Under the pieces are notes generated by a model. The model made no database searches, was not told the origin of the DNA, and saw nothing but the letters and a program-made list of their open reading frames with translations. 64,000 nucleotides of DNA from Banduia mediterranea (lineage in GTDB: Bacteria > Pseudomonadota > Gammaproteobacteria > Nevskiales > Nevskiaceae). Every line of letters begins with the position of its first letter. The first letter of the stretch is position 1. Positions 24,873-33,271 of the stretch are shown here, one piece after another. Both the position numbers and the translations under genes were made by a program. The DNA lies in the NCBI RefSeq assembly GCF_031846245.1, contig NZ_JAVRIC010000004.1, positions 1 through 64,000 of the forward strand, given 5' to 3'.

Positions 24873-25883
24873 TACAGGCTTGCGCTCCACGGCGACGGCA
24901 CCAAGGGCCAGATGGGCGTGAAGAACATCGTCAGCTACCTGAACCGCAATCGCATCTTCACCCGCGACGGTGGGCGCTGGGGCATCGGCCAGGTCCACCG
25001 CATCCTGACCCGTCGCACCTACATGGGCGAGCACGAGTTCAACAAGCGGTCCAAGAGCAAGGAGTTGAAGCCGGTCAGCGAGATCGTGGTTGTGCCGGTG
25101 CACCCGATATCATCGACCGCGACACCTTCGACGCGGTGCAGGCGCTGCTCAAGGCCCGACATCCCACGGTGACGCCCTCCGCCGTCATCAGCGGCCCGAC
25201 GATGCTCACCGGCCTGATCCACTGCGCCAAGTGCGGCGGAGCCATGACCATCCGCACCGGCTAGGGCGGGCGCTATCGTTACTACGCTTGCTCCATGAAA
25301 GCCCGACAGGGACCAACCGCGTGCGAGGGCATGGCCGTGCCGATGGACAAGCTGGACGGTCTTGTCGCCAGCCATCTCGAAGACCGTCTGCTCCAGCCCG
25401 AACGACTGGAAACGATCCAGGCCACAGTCCTCGACCGCAGACAGGAACGGTCCGAGCGCCAACGCGAGCATATCGCCGAGCTGAACAGGCGTGCGGCGGA
25501 GTCGGAAGCCCGCCTCAAGCGCCTCTACGACGCCATCGAAGCGGGCGTCGCCGATCTGGACGACCCGGCGCTCAAGGACCGCATCGACGGCCTCAAGGCC
25601 ATTCGCGATCAGGCGAAGGCCGATGCCGAGCGCTCCCAGGCCATGCTTCAGAACTCAGGAAGCAAGGCGGTCACGCCACAGATGTTGAGCAAATTCGCCC
25701 GCACCGCACGTCAGCGTATCCGGCTTGAAGGGGGCGGCTACCGCCGCGACCATCTTCCGCGCGTTCGCCCAACGCGTCGAGGTCGCCGAAGGCGAGGTTC
25801 GTATCATGGGATCGAAGTCTCGGCTGCTCCAGACGCTTGTGGCGAACGGCGGCGCAAACGCAGTGCCCACTCAGGGACTGAAG
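24873..25883 (+). pseudogene. Large serine recombinase remnant
   Basis: The frames together match the recombinase and zinc-ribbon part of a large serine site-specific recombinase: YRLALHGDGTKGQMGVKN, NRNRIFTRDGGRWGIGQVHR, GLIHCAKCGGAMTIRTG and YYACSMKARQGPTACEG (zinc ligands), then a coiled-coil C-terminal region. The catalytic resolvase domain is missing. Lesions are a frameshift near 25103, an in-frame TAG at 25262-25264, and a one-base insertion near 25757. The C-terminus reads into the tRNA-like repeat at 25884, the arrangement seen when such an element sits in a tRNA gene. Confidence 0.85.
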
Positions 25884-25993
25884 TGGCGGAGAGAGAGGGA
25901 TTACTCGGGTTCTGCGGAACCCTCGCCCTTCGGGCCGCGCTGCGCGCGTTCGATTCGGGCTTTGCCCGAATCGTCGACCCAGGCTTCGATTGT
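25884..25993 (+). repeat. 110-bp direct repeat, copy 1
   Basis: Begins TGGCGGAGAGAGAGGGATT, which on the minus strand is the CCA-terminated 3' end of a tRNA-Ser-like acceptor (AATCCCTCTCTCTCCGCCA). It continues through two small hairpins and ends CTTCGATTGT. Copy 2 starts 173 bp further on. It is followed by 63 bp that include another T-arm-like stretch (GGGTTCGAATCCC). No complete tRNA cloverleaf is formed. Confidence 0.9.
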
Positions 25994-26056
25994 TCGAGGG
26001 TTCGAATCCCCGATTGCGCCGCACGACTCAAACGTCGAGTTTCCGGCGATTGCATT

Positions 26057-26166
26057 TGGCGGAGAGAGAGGGATTACTCGGGTTCTGCGGAACCCTCGCC
26101 CTTCGGGCCGCGCTGCGCGCGTTCGATTCGGGCTTTGCCCGAATCGTCGACCCAGGCTTCGATTGT
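26057..26166 (+). repeat. 110-bp direct repeat, copy 2
   Basis: Matches copy 1 (25884-25993) over its whole length as far as I can compare by eye. Identity stops at 26166, which coincides with the probable left end of the prophage. The 173-bp repeat period thus appears to be interrupted by the phage insertion. Confidence 0.88.
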
Positions 26167-26189
26167 GACCCACGGGATGGTTAGGGGGA

Positions 26190-26227
26190 AAGCGGGAAGA
26201 AGTCGGACGAAGCGGGATGAAGTGGGA
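26190..26227 (+). repeat. Direct repeats at phage left end, candidate transposase sites
   Basis: AAGCGGGAAGAAGTCGGA (26190-26207) and AAGCGGGATGAAGTGGGA (26210-26227) are 16/18 identical with a 20-bp period. A TGGTTTGGGG element also occurs twice downstream (about 26281 and 26314). Mu-type ends carry several transposase-binding sites in this place. The specificity of this phage's transposase is unknown. Confidence 0.5.
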
Positions 26228-26250
26228 TCGGCCGAAGAAACAACGAGTTA

Positions 26251-26274
26251 GAATTTTTCGGCGAAAAATTTTCG
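26251..26274 (-). terminator. AT-rich hairpin downstream of repressor gene
   Basis: AATTTTTC (26252-26259) pairs with GAAAAATT (26263-26270) around a 3-nt loop. It lies 50 bp beyond the stop of the minus-strand repressor gene and could terminate that transcript. The stem is weak in GC, so confidence is moderate. Confidence 0.45.
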
Positions 26275-26323
26275 TTCGCTTGGTTTGGGGGGCGAACTGA
26301 AGCGCGCGCCGTATGGTTTGGGG

Positions 26324-26875
26324 TCATGCCGCCAATTCGATGAGTCGCTCTATGAAAGAGTCTATCGACTCGCCGTCGGCTAAGTGCCTCGCGTGGACTT
26401 GAGCGATTAGGTCCGCAGCGGCCGCCTTCTTCTCCGGGGACAACTGCAGGCCTCGCGATTGCACAAAGCGCTCAAGCGCCAACCAAGCTGATCTAGCTTC
26501 CTGATATGCGTCCTGCCGCGCGTGCACAACCGAAGGGGATATCCCGACCTGACCCTCCGCGACGCCAAATGGTGTGGCGTATGAATTCAGCAACGGGGCT
26601 CCGCGCTTCGGCTCCTCCCCAGTTGCTAGCCATGCCACGTTGACAGGCGCTGCCTTCGCCAGTTTGACCAGCCGCTGGCGCGATGGATCGGATACGCCAT
26701 CAGCCCATTTTCGGATTGTTCGTTCCGGTATTCCGGACTTTCGGGCAAGGGCGCCAATGCCGCCCGAATCTTCGATCACCTCCTGGACCCGCTTGGCGAA
26801 TAGTAGGTAACTGTTCTCGCCTGCAACTGTGACCAGCTCGGCGTCCAGTTCGTCGGCGGTCACTGTATATCCCAA
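26324..26875 (-). CDS. Phage repressor (c-like), XRE-type
   Basis: The 183-aa protein has an N-terminal helix-turn-helix around residues 37-65 (GGIGALARKSGIPERTIRKW followed by ADGVSDPSRQRL). It is divergent from the early operon, the position of the lysogeny repressor in transposable phages. The C-terminal part is helical and lacks a recognisable serine-lysine peptidase pair, so it may not be cleaved by the RecA route. Start is uncertain: TTG at 26875 gives the longest form, while GTG at 26863 has a better GGGA ribosome binding site. Confidence 0.8.
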   Translation of the reverse strand: MGYTVTADELDAELVTVAGENSYLLFAKRVQEVIEDSGGIGALARKSGIPERTIRKWADGVSDPSRQRLVKLAKAAPVNVAWLATGEEPKRGAPLLNSYATPFGVAEGQVGISPSVVHARQDAYQEARSAWLALERFVQSRGLQLSPEKKAAAADLIAQVHARHLADGESIDSFIERLIELAA

Positions 26876-26898
26876 GGCATTGAATCCATGAACAAATA

Positions 26899-26982
26899 GG
26901 CCGATCTATCGGCCGAATCGGTCACATTTAAACAGTGACCGGCCGTTTTGGGCTTGACACCGGCCGAATTGGTCCGCAAAGT
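26899..26982 (+). promoter_or_regulatory. Early control region: operators and early promoter
   Basis: The space between repressor and ner contains a GGCCGAT-CT-ATCGGCC palindrome (26899-26914), an inverted repeat CGGTCAC-N9-GTGACCG (26919-26941) and two direct copies of CGGCCGAATYGGTC (about 26910 and 26961). A perfect TTGACA (26954-26959) lies 17 bp before CAAAGT (26977-26982), a plausible early promoter overlapped by the operators. Likely bound by the repressor and by Ner. Confidence 0.65.
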
Positions 26983-27015
26983 TGCCGCCATTACACGCGA
27001 CAACTCAAAGACCCC

Positions 27016-27366
27016 ATGAAAATAGACAAGCCCCCCAAAGCCGTACTGGCAGACCCGCTCAAACGCCGGGTTTGGGTGATCTACCAACTCAGCCTGCGCC
27101 AGCAGTGCCTGGCCGATGTGGCCCGATCGGCCAACGTGGACCGCCGGACGCTTTACCACGTCTTCGTCCGGCCGTATCCGCGGATGGAATACCACGTCGC
27201 GCTGTCGGTCGGACTCAAGCCGCAAGAGCTGTTTCCGGAACGATACGACGAGCATGGGATACCAAACGGCCGCCGCCGGACCCGAATTGCCGTTTCGTAC
27301 AGTCATGGCGGCAAGAATAACCCGGCCAAGGGTCGGCGCAATACGCAGTCCAGCAAAGCGGCCTAG
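27016..27366 (+). CDS. ner: Ner-like DNA-binding regulator
   Basis: The product, about 116 aa, contains a Ner/Nlp-type helix-turn-helix (DPLKRRVWVIYQLSLRQQCL, ADVARSANVDRRTLYHVF) and the ending LKPQELFPERYDEHG, close to the SRY ending of Mu Ner. In Mu, Ner lowers early transcription and switches off repressor synthesis. Start at ATG 27016 is chosen because the upstream in-frame codons lie in the promoter. It has a basic C-terminal tail of about 30 residues beyond the usual domain. Confidence 0.85.
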   Translation: MKIDKPPKAVLADPLKRRVWVIYQLSLRQQCLADVARSANVDRRTLYHVFVRPYPRMEYHVALSVGLKPQELFPERYDEHGIPNGRRRTRIAVSYSHGGKNNPAKGRRNTQSSKAA

Positions 27367-27368
27367 AC

Positions 27369-27803
27369 ATGACACGCCGCGACTCCGTCACGCTCGAACT
27401 GTTCCAGGTGCCGCAGCCTGCGGCGCCAGTTGAAGCAGGCATGGATTACCGAGCGACGGTGTCGCGCATGGTCAGCGACATGCTGGATGGCGCCGGCACA
27501 CACCGTGCGGATGTGGCGGCCGAATGCTCCCGACTAGTCGGTAAGGACATCAGCAAATACATGCTGGACGCCTATAGCTCTCCGGCACGCGAGGACTACA
27601 ACGCGCCCGCGTATCTGATGCCGGCGCTGGAATCGGCCTGCGCCACACACGCCTTTTCCGGCTGGATCGCGGAAGTCCGCGGCGGCCAGCTACTGATCGG
27701 CGCCGAAGCTCTGAATGCCGAGCTGGGGCGCCTTGAGCAAATCAAGCACGCGACCGCGGTCCGTATCCGCGATCTCAAGCGTGCGATGGGGGAACACCTA
27801 TGA
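27369..27803 (+). CDS. Early phage protein of unknown function
   Basis: The 144-aa protein is of a type seen between ner and the transposase in several Mu-like phages. Visible text: MDYRATVSRMVSDMLDGAG, then DVAAECSRLVGKDISKYMLD, and a C-terminal coiled region (EALNAELGRLEQIKHATAVR). The helical N-terminus looks like a DNA-binding fold, but I assign no function. The start is 2 bp after ner, and the stop overlaps the next start in ATGA. Confidence 0.75.
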   Translation: MTRRDSVTLELFQVPQPAAPVEAGMDYRATVSRMVSDMLDGAGTHRADVAAECSRLVGKDISKYMLDAYSSPAREDYNAPAYLMPALESACATHAFSGWIAEVRGGQLLIGAEALNAELGRLEQIKHATAVRIRDLKRAMGEHL

Positions 27804-28279
27804 AACGTCTGTTCGACGCGCTGCTGCGTCGTTTCGGCCTCGTCCGGGCGTCACAACGCCGGGCGGAGCTGCGCAATTTGCGGGTGCATCTGCAGCTGGC
27901 GCTGCGGGTTACCGATCCCGCCCAGTTCATGGGCGCCGCTGCAGGAGGCGGGCAAGAGCCCAGCGCCCCCGACCGAGTCCCGCAGGCGGTGCCCACCTTC
28001 CCCCCAGCCGCCGGTTCCCCCCGTACCGGTGGCTCCCTTTCCCCGCGCAGCCCCGCGCGCGGGGCTTTCTATTCAGAGGCATCGGTTCCGCCAAAGCAAT
28101 GGTTCAACGCGCGCGAATTGGCCGAGCGTTGTTTACCGGGAATGCCGGAAACCGAGCGCGGCATTCAGATCAAGGCAGAGCGCGAACACTGGACGTTTCG
28201 CAAACATCGTGGCCTCGGTGGGGGGCGGGACTATCACATCCGCAATTTGCCCTCGTCTGTGCGCGAGGCGCTGCAGTGA
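27800..28279 (+). CDS. Protein with Mu-transposase-type DNA-binding domain
   Basis: The 159-aa protein has two parts. Residues 1-45 are a basic helical segment (MKRLFDALLRRFGLVRASQR). A Pro/Ser/Arg-rich linker follows. Residues about 99-158 match the winged-helix DNA-binding domain at the N-terminus of MuA (KQWFNARELAERCLPGMPET, then HRGLGGGRDYHIRNLPSSVR). The next gene, the transposase, has its own copy of this domain, so this is a separate DNA binder, perhaps for the operator/enhancer or the phage ends. Stop and transposase start overlap (GTGA). Confidence 0.75.
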   Translation: MKRLFDALLRRFGLVRASQRRAELRNLRVHLQLALRVTDPAQFMGAAAGGGQEPSAPDRVPQAVPTFPPAAGSPRTGGSLSPRSPARGAFYSEASVPPKQWFNARELAERCLPGMPETERGIQIKAEREHWTFRKHRGLGGGRDYHIRNLPSSVREALQ

Positions 28280-30456
28280 AGGCGTGGTTCACGGCGGCCG
28301 AGCTGGCTGGCCTGCCTGCGATGCCTGCCACCAAATCTGGAACGATTCGTTTCTTGGAACGAGCCGGTTTGTCGTGGCGAAAGCGCGCTGGTCGCGGCGG
28401 CGGCCGCGAGTACAGCCTCGACGCCCTGCCGGCCGAGACCCGCAAGGCCCTGGCCTCGCGCGAAATGCAGCGCAACCGATCCACCCAGCGCGCCGCGTCG
28501 GCAGGCGCCGAGGCTGGCATCGCACTGCGCCAGGCGCACACGACCAATCGCGACAGGTCCGGCAGCCTGCAGGCGCAGATCGGATTCACCGGCTGGAAGG
28601 CGCAGCGCTTCGAACCCCGCGCCGAGCTATACGTCGCCATCGACGTGTATCGGCGCGCTGCCGCCTGCAACTGGCGCGATGCGATCGCCGCCTACAACGC
28701 CGGTCAAATCCCCGTTTCGGAGGCGGTTAAACGGCAGTTTGAATCCATGCCGTACAAGACCTTCGAGAAATGGATCGCCCGCGTGCGCGAGCATGGCTTG
28801 GCCGGACTGGCGCCGAAGTACGGCAACCGCCGCGGGACCGGTGCGATTGACTCCCAGCCTGAGCTGCAGGAATTCCTGATCGGGCTGTTGGCCGAATACG
28901 GCGCCAACGGCATCACCCACGCCCCCAAGGCCGCCCGAGCGCATTTTCGCGCCCGGCCAGACATCGTGATCCCATCCGTCACCCGCATTCGCGAATGGGC
29001 CAAGGCCTACAGCCGCAACAACGCCAGCGCACTGACAAGCGTCACCAATCCGGACGCATGGAAGAACAAGTACATGGCCGCCCCCGGCAAGATGGACGAG
29101 TTCATCAAAGCCATCAATCAGTGCTGGGAGCTGGACTCCACACCGTCGGACGTCACCTGCCACGACGGCCGCTACGCACTGATCGGCTGCATCGACGTGT
29201 GGCCGCGCCGCATGAAGATTCTGGTGTCGCGCACCAGCACCGCCGAAGCCATCGGGCAGCTATTCCGCCGCTGTGTCCTGGATTGGGGCGTGCCGCAAGA
29301 GGTCCACACGGACGGCGGCAAAGACTACGTCTCCAACTATTTCCTACGCGTGCTCGCAGACCTGCAGATCGAGCATCGCGAGTGCACACCGTTCTCGCCC
29401 TGGGAGAAGCCCTTCATCGAGCGCGGCCTCGGCACATTCCTCCACAGCCCGATGATCGAATTGCACCCCGCATTCATCGGCCATGACGTGGCGGAGGCCC
29501 AGGAACTGCGTGCCCGTCAGACCTTCGCCGAACGGCTGTTCAAGAAGAACGCCACGGTCACGGTCGACCTCACCGGCGCCGAGCTGCAAAAGCTCTGCGA
29601 CGAGTACTGCGCCTGGTACGAAAACCAACCGCACAGCAGCCTCGGCTGCACGCCGGCGGAAAAGGCGCGCAGCTGGCAAGGGACCGTGCGACGCATCGAG
29701 AACGAACGTGCCCTCGACCTGTTGCTGCGCCAGGCGCCCAGCAATGACGGCTGGCGCACCATCACCAAGTCCGGCATCAGCATCGACACCGACGACTACT
29801 GGGATGAAGCGATGCGGTACCGGGTGGGCGAGAAGGTCCACTGCCGCTTCGACGAGCAGGACATGGGAAACGTAGTCGTCTACCGCGCGAACCCGGAATC
29901 CGGCGCGCTGGAGTTTCTGTGCGTGGCCCGCAATCCGGGACTGGCTGGGATCACCTACGCCCAGTTTGCGGCAGAGCGCCGCCGCATGGTCGACAACGAA
30001 CTCGCCACCAAGCGGGCCGAGCTGCAGGCCGCCGCTCGCAAGGTCAAGAAGGCCAACGTCATCGGCTCCATCCTGGAACAGGGCCGCGAGGCACGCCAGC
30101 ACATCGTCGACTTCCCCCACCGCGGCGACGCCTACACCACGCCGGCCCTCGAAGCCGCCGCGCAGGCCGCCCGCGGGCCGCAGGCGCCCGAAGCCGTCAT
30201 TGACGACCGCACGCGCGAAATCCTGCACCAGATGGAGCGCAAGCCGGCCGACGTGGTGCCGCTGCGCAAGCCCAAGGCCACCAACACCGAAGACGACGTG
30301 CAGGCGCGCTTTGCGCGGGCCGCAGAGCTGGAGCGGCGCATCGCCGCCGGCGAGACCGTGGACCCGGCCGCCGCCGGCTGGCTGGGCCGATACCAGACCA
30401 CCGCTGAATACCGGGGGCACAAGCGTTTCGTGGAGAGCTTCGGCCTGCAGCTGTAG
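28276..30456 (+). CDS. A: Mu-type DDE transposase A
   Basis: The 726-aa transposase integrates and replicates the phage by transposition. Domains are: Mu N-terminal DNA-binding domain (1-60, FTAAELAGLPAMPATKSG), helical site-binding domains (110-255), an RNase H-like core with catalytic D287 (WELDSTPSD), D346 (VHTDGGKDY) and E382 (KPFIERGLGTF), then a beta-barrel and a long C-terminal tail that should contact protein B. Length is a little above MuA (663). The start is GTG 28276 overlapping the preceding stop; longer in-frame extensions upstream overlap other genes. Confidence 0.93.
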   Translation: MKAWFTAAELAGLPAMPATKSGTIRFLERAGLSWRKRAGRGGGREYSLDALPAETRKALASREMQRNRSTQRAASAGAEAGIALRQAHTTNRDRSGSLQAQIGFTGWKAQRFEPRAELYVAIDVYRRAAACNWRDAIAAYNAGQIPVSEAVKRQFESMPYKTFEKWIARVREHGLAGLAPKYGNRRGTGAIDSQPELQEFLIGLLAEYGANGITHAPKAARAHFRARPDIVIPSVTRIREWAKAYSRNNASALTSVTNPDAWKNKYMAAPGKMDEFIKAINQCWELDSTPSDVTCHDGRYALIGCIDVWPRRMKILVSRTSTAEAIGQLFRRCVLDWGVPQEVHTDGGKDYVSNYFLRVLADLQIEHRECTPFSPWEKPFIERGLGTFLHSPMIELHPAFIGHDVAEAQELRARQTFAERLFKKNATVTVDLTGAELQKLCDEYCAWYENQPHSSLGCTPAEKARSWQGTVRRIENERALDLLLRQAPSNDGWRTITKSGISIDTDDYWDEAMRYRVGEKVHCRFDEQDMGNVVVYRANPESGALEFLCVARNPGLAGITYAQFAAERRRMVDNELATKRAELQAAARKVKKANVIGSILEQGREARQHIVDFPHRGDAYTTPALEAAAQAARGPQAPEAVIDDRTREILHQMERKPADVVPLRKPKATNTEDDVQARFARAAELERRIAAGETVDPAAAGWLGRYQTTAEYRGHKRFVESFGLQL

Positions 30457-30508
30457 GCCGGGCAAAGAAAAGGCCGCAGAACGCGGCCCAAACCTAGCGA
30501 GGTGAAGC

Positions 30509-31258
30509 ATGACTAAAAACGGGATCAACGTACAGGGAGACGCGGTCACAGCCGCCACGACGAACGTCGCGCTGGCCATGCGCGCGCTGGAGCGCGCCAT
30601 GAACCGCGACCCACACCTGCCGGGGCTGGTGGGTTTCTATGGCCCGGCCGGCCTGGGCAAGAGCTTCGGCGCCGCCTACGCCGCTAACCAGCACCGGGCG
30701 TACTACATCGAGATCAAGTCCACCTGGACCAAAAAGAAGCTGCTCGAATCCATCCTGCAGGAAATGCAGATCAAACCGGCGCGGACCATCTACGAAATGG
30801 CCGACCAAGCCGCCGAACAGCTCGCCCTGTGTGAACGGCCGCTGATCATCGACCAGTTCGACATTCTCATCGACCGCAGCTCAGTGGAGATCATCCGAGA
30901 CCTGCACGACGCTGCCGGCTCCGCGCCGATCCTCCTGATCGGCGAAGAAGAAATGGAGAAGAACCTGCGCCGTTGGGAGCGATTCCATTCGCGCATGCTC
31001 GAATGGATACCAGCCCAACCCGCCACGCTGGACGACGCCCGCAAGCTACGCGCGCTCTACTGCCCGCACGTCGACGTCGCGGACGACCTACTGCACCACA
31101 TCCACCAGGTCAGCCGCGGCGGTACCCGCCGCATCTGCATCAACCTGTCGCGCGTGCAGGAATTCGGCATCGCTGCAGACCTCGCGCTGGTCAACCTGCA
31201 GGACTGGGGGAACCAGGAGCTGTACACCGGCGAAGCCATCCGCCGGAGGGCCGCCTGA
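30509..31258 (+). CDS. B: Transposition ATPase B
   Basis: The 249-aa AAA+ ATPase is of MuB type. It binds target DNA, stimulates the transposase and gives target immunity. Walker A is GPAGLGKS at 45-52 and Walker B LIIDQFD at 112-118, with Gln in place of the usual Glu after the aspartate. It is shorter than MuB (312) and matches the B3/D3112 form. A GAGGTGAAGC ribosome binding region precedes the ATG. The stop overlaps the next start. Confidence 0.9.
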   Translation: MTKNGINVQGDAVTAATTNVALAMRALERAMNRDPHLPGLVGFYGPAGLGKSFGAAYAANQHRAYYIEIKSTWTKKKLLESILQEMQIKPARTIYEMADQAAEQLALCERPLIIDQFDILIDRSSVEIIRDLHDAAGSAPILLIGEEEMEKNLRRWERFHSRMLEWIPAQPATLDDARKLRALYCPHVDVADDLLHHIHQVSRGGTRRICINLSRVQEFGIAADLALVNLQDWGNQELYTGEAIRRRAA

Positions 31259-31878
31259 TGGCCCGGCAGCCCGTCCATCTGGTCGCCGATGCCAAGCGCC
31301 CCCAGGGCCGCGACGTGATCTGGGGCGCCATCCGCAAGCTGCGCCGCTGTACGGTGCAGGATCTGGAGCACGCCACGCGGATCGACGAACAGACCATCCG
31401 CAGCTACGTGCAGGGCCTCAAAGCTGCCGGCTACCTCACCGTGGCAGAGCCTGTGAAAAAGGATCACAGGCACGGCGTGCTCAACAGTAGCAGCGAAGTT
31501 CTCGCGCTGGTGCGAGACATCGGCGTAGAGGCCCCGCGCGTCACCCGCGCCGGCAAGCCCGTGACGCAAGGCGCCGGCACCGAATCCATGTGGCGTGCCA
31601 TGCGCATGGTCCAATCCTTCAGCACCCGCGAGCTGGTCACCCTCGCCAGCAGCGGCGGGGCGTCTGTCACGCTCTACACCGCCAAGCGCTACGTCTCCCA
31701 CCTACACAAGGCGCGCTACCTGCGCATGGTCGACCGCGGCGGCCCAGGCTGCGGCGCTCGCTACGCCCTGGTACCGGCCCGCAACACCGGCCCGCGGCCG
31801 CCGCAGGTTCAGCGCATCCACCACGTCTGGGACGCCAACGAGGGCCGCGTGGTCTGGCCGCTGGAGACCCACGCATGA
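31258..31878 (+). CDS. Early winged-helix protein
   Basis: The 206-aa protein has two helix-turn-helix-like segments: about 25-60 (TVQDLEHATRIDEQTIRSYV then LKAAGYLTV) and about 120-165 (FSTRELVTLASSGGASVTLY then YVSHLHKARYLRMV). Each resembles a winged helix that reads DNA. Comparable proteins follow gene B in B3-like phages, but no defined function is known to me. It overlaps neighbours on both sides by 1-4 bp. Confidence 0.7.
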   Translation: MARQPVHLVADAKRPQGRDVIWGAIRKLRRCTVQDLEHATRIDEQTIRSYVQGLKAAGYLTVAEPVKKDHRHGVLNSSSEVLALVRDIGVEAPRVTRAGKPVTQGAGTESMWRAMRMVQSFSTRELVTLASSGGASVTLYTAKRYVSHLHKARYLRMVDRGGPGCGARYALVPARNTGPRPPQVQRIHHVWDANEGRVVWPLETHA

Positions 31879-32255
31879 GCACGCAATGGCTGGATACCGC
31901 GGTGGCCGCCTGGGGTGAAGGCATGCCGGACTGGGTGCGCGTGCTCGCCACACAGTGCGACGCCAGCTCCCAATCCACCGTCGCCAAGGCGCTGGGCTAT
32001 TCCGGCGGCATTGTCGGCCCGGTGCTGCGCCGCACCTACACCGCCGGTTACGACGCCGTTGAAGCCCGCGTGCGCGGCGCCTTTCTCGCCGCCACCGTCA
32101 GCTGCCCGGTGCTCGGCGAGATGGCCCTGCACGTCTGCCTGCAGCATCAACGCAGCCAGTTTGCCGCCACCAACCCCACCCGCGTGCGGCTCTATCGAGC
32201 CTGCCGTGGTGGTTGTCCGCACTCGCGCCTGGGGCGCGACAGGAGCGAGCCATGA
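31875..32255 (+). CDS. Early HTH protein with cysteine cluster
   Basis: The 126-aa protein begins with a helix-turn-helix (DASSQSTVAKALGYSGGIVG then PVLRRTY), a pattern that recurs in Mu-like phages. The second half has cysteines and histidines (CPVLGEMALHVCLQHQ, CRGGCPHS) that could hold a zinc ion. Probably a small transcription regulator of the early region; this is inferred from the fold only. It overlaps the next gene in ATGA. Confidence 0.7.
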   Translation: MSTQWLDTAVAAWGEGMPDWVRVLATQCDASSQSTVAKALGYSGGIVGPVLRRTYTAGYDAVEARVRGAFLAATVSCPVLGEMALHVCLQHQRSQFAATNPTRVRLYRACRGGCPHSRLGRDRSEP

Positions 32256-32551
32256 CCCCCGCCGAGAAGCTGCACGCCCTGCGCGATCAACTGGGCGTGG
32301 AATCCCTGAGCCCCCACCTGCATGCGCATCGGCTGGGCCTGCCCAGCTACGAAGTCCGCGCCGTCGACAAACACCAGTGGGGGCAGCGATTCCGGTGGTT
32401 CGAAATCGTGGAAACGCGCCCCCGCTTGGCCGACAAGGTGCTGGCCCATACGGACGCCATCATCGGCAGCGGACCAGAACAAGACGCAGAAGCTCTACGC
32501 CAACAGCGCAACGCGGATCGCATGGTGGATGGGCTGAGGGCGCGGCGATGA
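32252..32551 (+). CDS. Small early phage protein, unknown
   Basis: This 99-aa protein begins MTPAEKLHALRDQLGVESLS and is mixed helix and strand, with no motif I recognise. It is kept as a gene because it lies in a run of coupled ATGA overlaps with steady codon use and good length. Confidence 0.6.
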   Translation: MTPAEKLHALRDQLGVESLSPHLHAHRLGLPSYEVRAVDKHQWGQRFRWFEIVETRPRLADKVLAHTDAIIGSGPEQDAEALRQQRNADRMVDGLRARR

Positions 32552-32769
32552 AATCGGCGTTCTTCCTCTACTTGCGCAGTGAATACCGCCAGGGCGAACT
32601 GCATCGTGGTGTGCGGCTCATCGAAGCCGGTGCGCGCGGGCAGCCGCGGCGCGTCATCGCCAACCTGCCCGAGATTACGGGCAATGACGCCATCGCTGAC
32701 CAACGCTTCGCACAAGCGCTGGACGAAGGCCACCGCATGTTGGTTGGGCTGCGGGGGGGGGCGGCATGA
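32548..32769 (+). CDS. Small early phage protein, unknown
   Basis: This 73-aa basic protein begins MKSAFFLYLRSEYRQGELHR. No family was recognised. Start and stop overlap the flanking genes by 4 bp each, which supports translation. Confidence 0.55.
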   Translation: MKSAFFLYLRSEYRQGELHRGVRLIEAGARGQPRRVIANLPEITGNDAIADQRFAQALDEGHRMLVGLRGGAA

Positions 32770-33011
32770 GCATTCAAAGAATCCACACATCGCCGCTGGT
32801 CAACGAGCTGATCCGGCGCGGATGGCTCGACGAAGCCGATCTCGACAAGGCGGCGCACCCGTTGCTGTCGGTGGACCACCAGACTGGCACGGTAACGGTG
32901 GTGGAGGAACGTGACGACGGCAACGGCGTGGCGATCGCCTTGCTGATGATGGGAAGCGCCCTGGTGGGTTTGGTGGCCGGGCTGGTGATCGCCTGGGCGG
33001 TGATGTCATGA
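32766..33011 (+). CDS. Small early membrane protein
   Basis: The 81-aa protein has a soluble N-terminal half and one clear membrane segment near the C-terminus (VAIALLMMGSALVGLVAGLV). It may be a host-membrane or superinfection-related protein, but nothing in the sequence proves this. It is coupled to both neighbours by ATGA overlaps. Confidence 0.6.
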   Translation: MSIQRIHTSPLVNELIRRGWLDEADLDKAAHPLLSVDHQTGTVTVVEERDDGNGVAIALLMMGSALVGLVAGLVIAWAVMS

Positions 33012-33271
33012 CGTACCTCATCACCGTGACTGCCCATTGCGACGCCGTCCGCAACACGGCGGGGGACGATGTGATCACGATCACCCGCAAGATCGAGATG
33101 CCGTTCGTGCCACGAGTCGGCGACAGGCTCGGCTTCGGCGCGGGTGGAGACCCGATGCGCGTCAATGAGGTGTTCTGGCATCCCGAGCACGGCTTCGACA
33201 TCTGGTTCGACGACGTGACACACCCGAACGAAACGAAGTTGATGCTCGTATCCGGGTGGTGGGAACGATGA
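33008..33271 (+). CDS. Small early phage protein, unknown
   Basis: The 87-aa protein is rich in beta-strand patterns (TYLITVTAHCDAVRNTAGDD, VGDRLGFGAGGDPMRVNEVF). It looks like a small beta-barrel; no function is assigned. It is overlapped by the next gene in ATGA. Confidence 0.55.
   Translation: MTYLITVTAHCDAVRNTAGDDVITITRKIEMPFVPRVGDRLGFGAGGDPMRVNEVFWHPEHGFDIWFDDVTHPNETKLMLVSGWWER

Noticed and set aside
25884-26166. CRISPR-like array or functional tRNA genes in the repeats
   Set aside because: Only two 110-bp copies with one 63-bp gap, no cas genes, and no full cloverleaf; a tRNA-end derived repeat explains them better.
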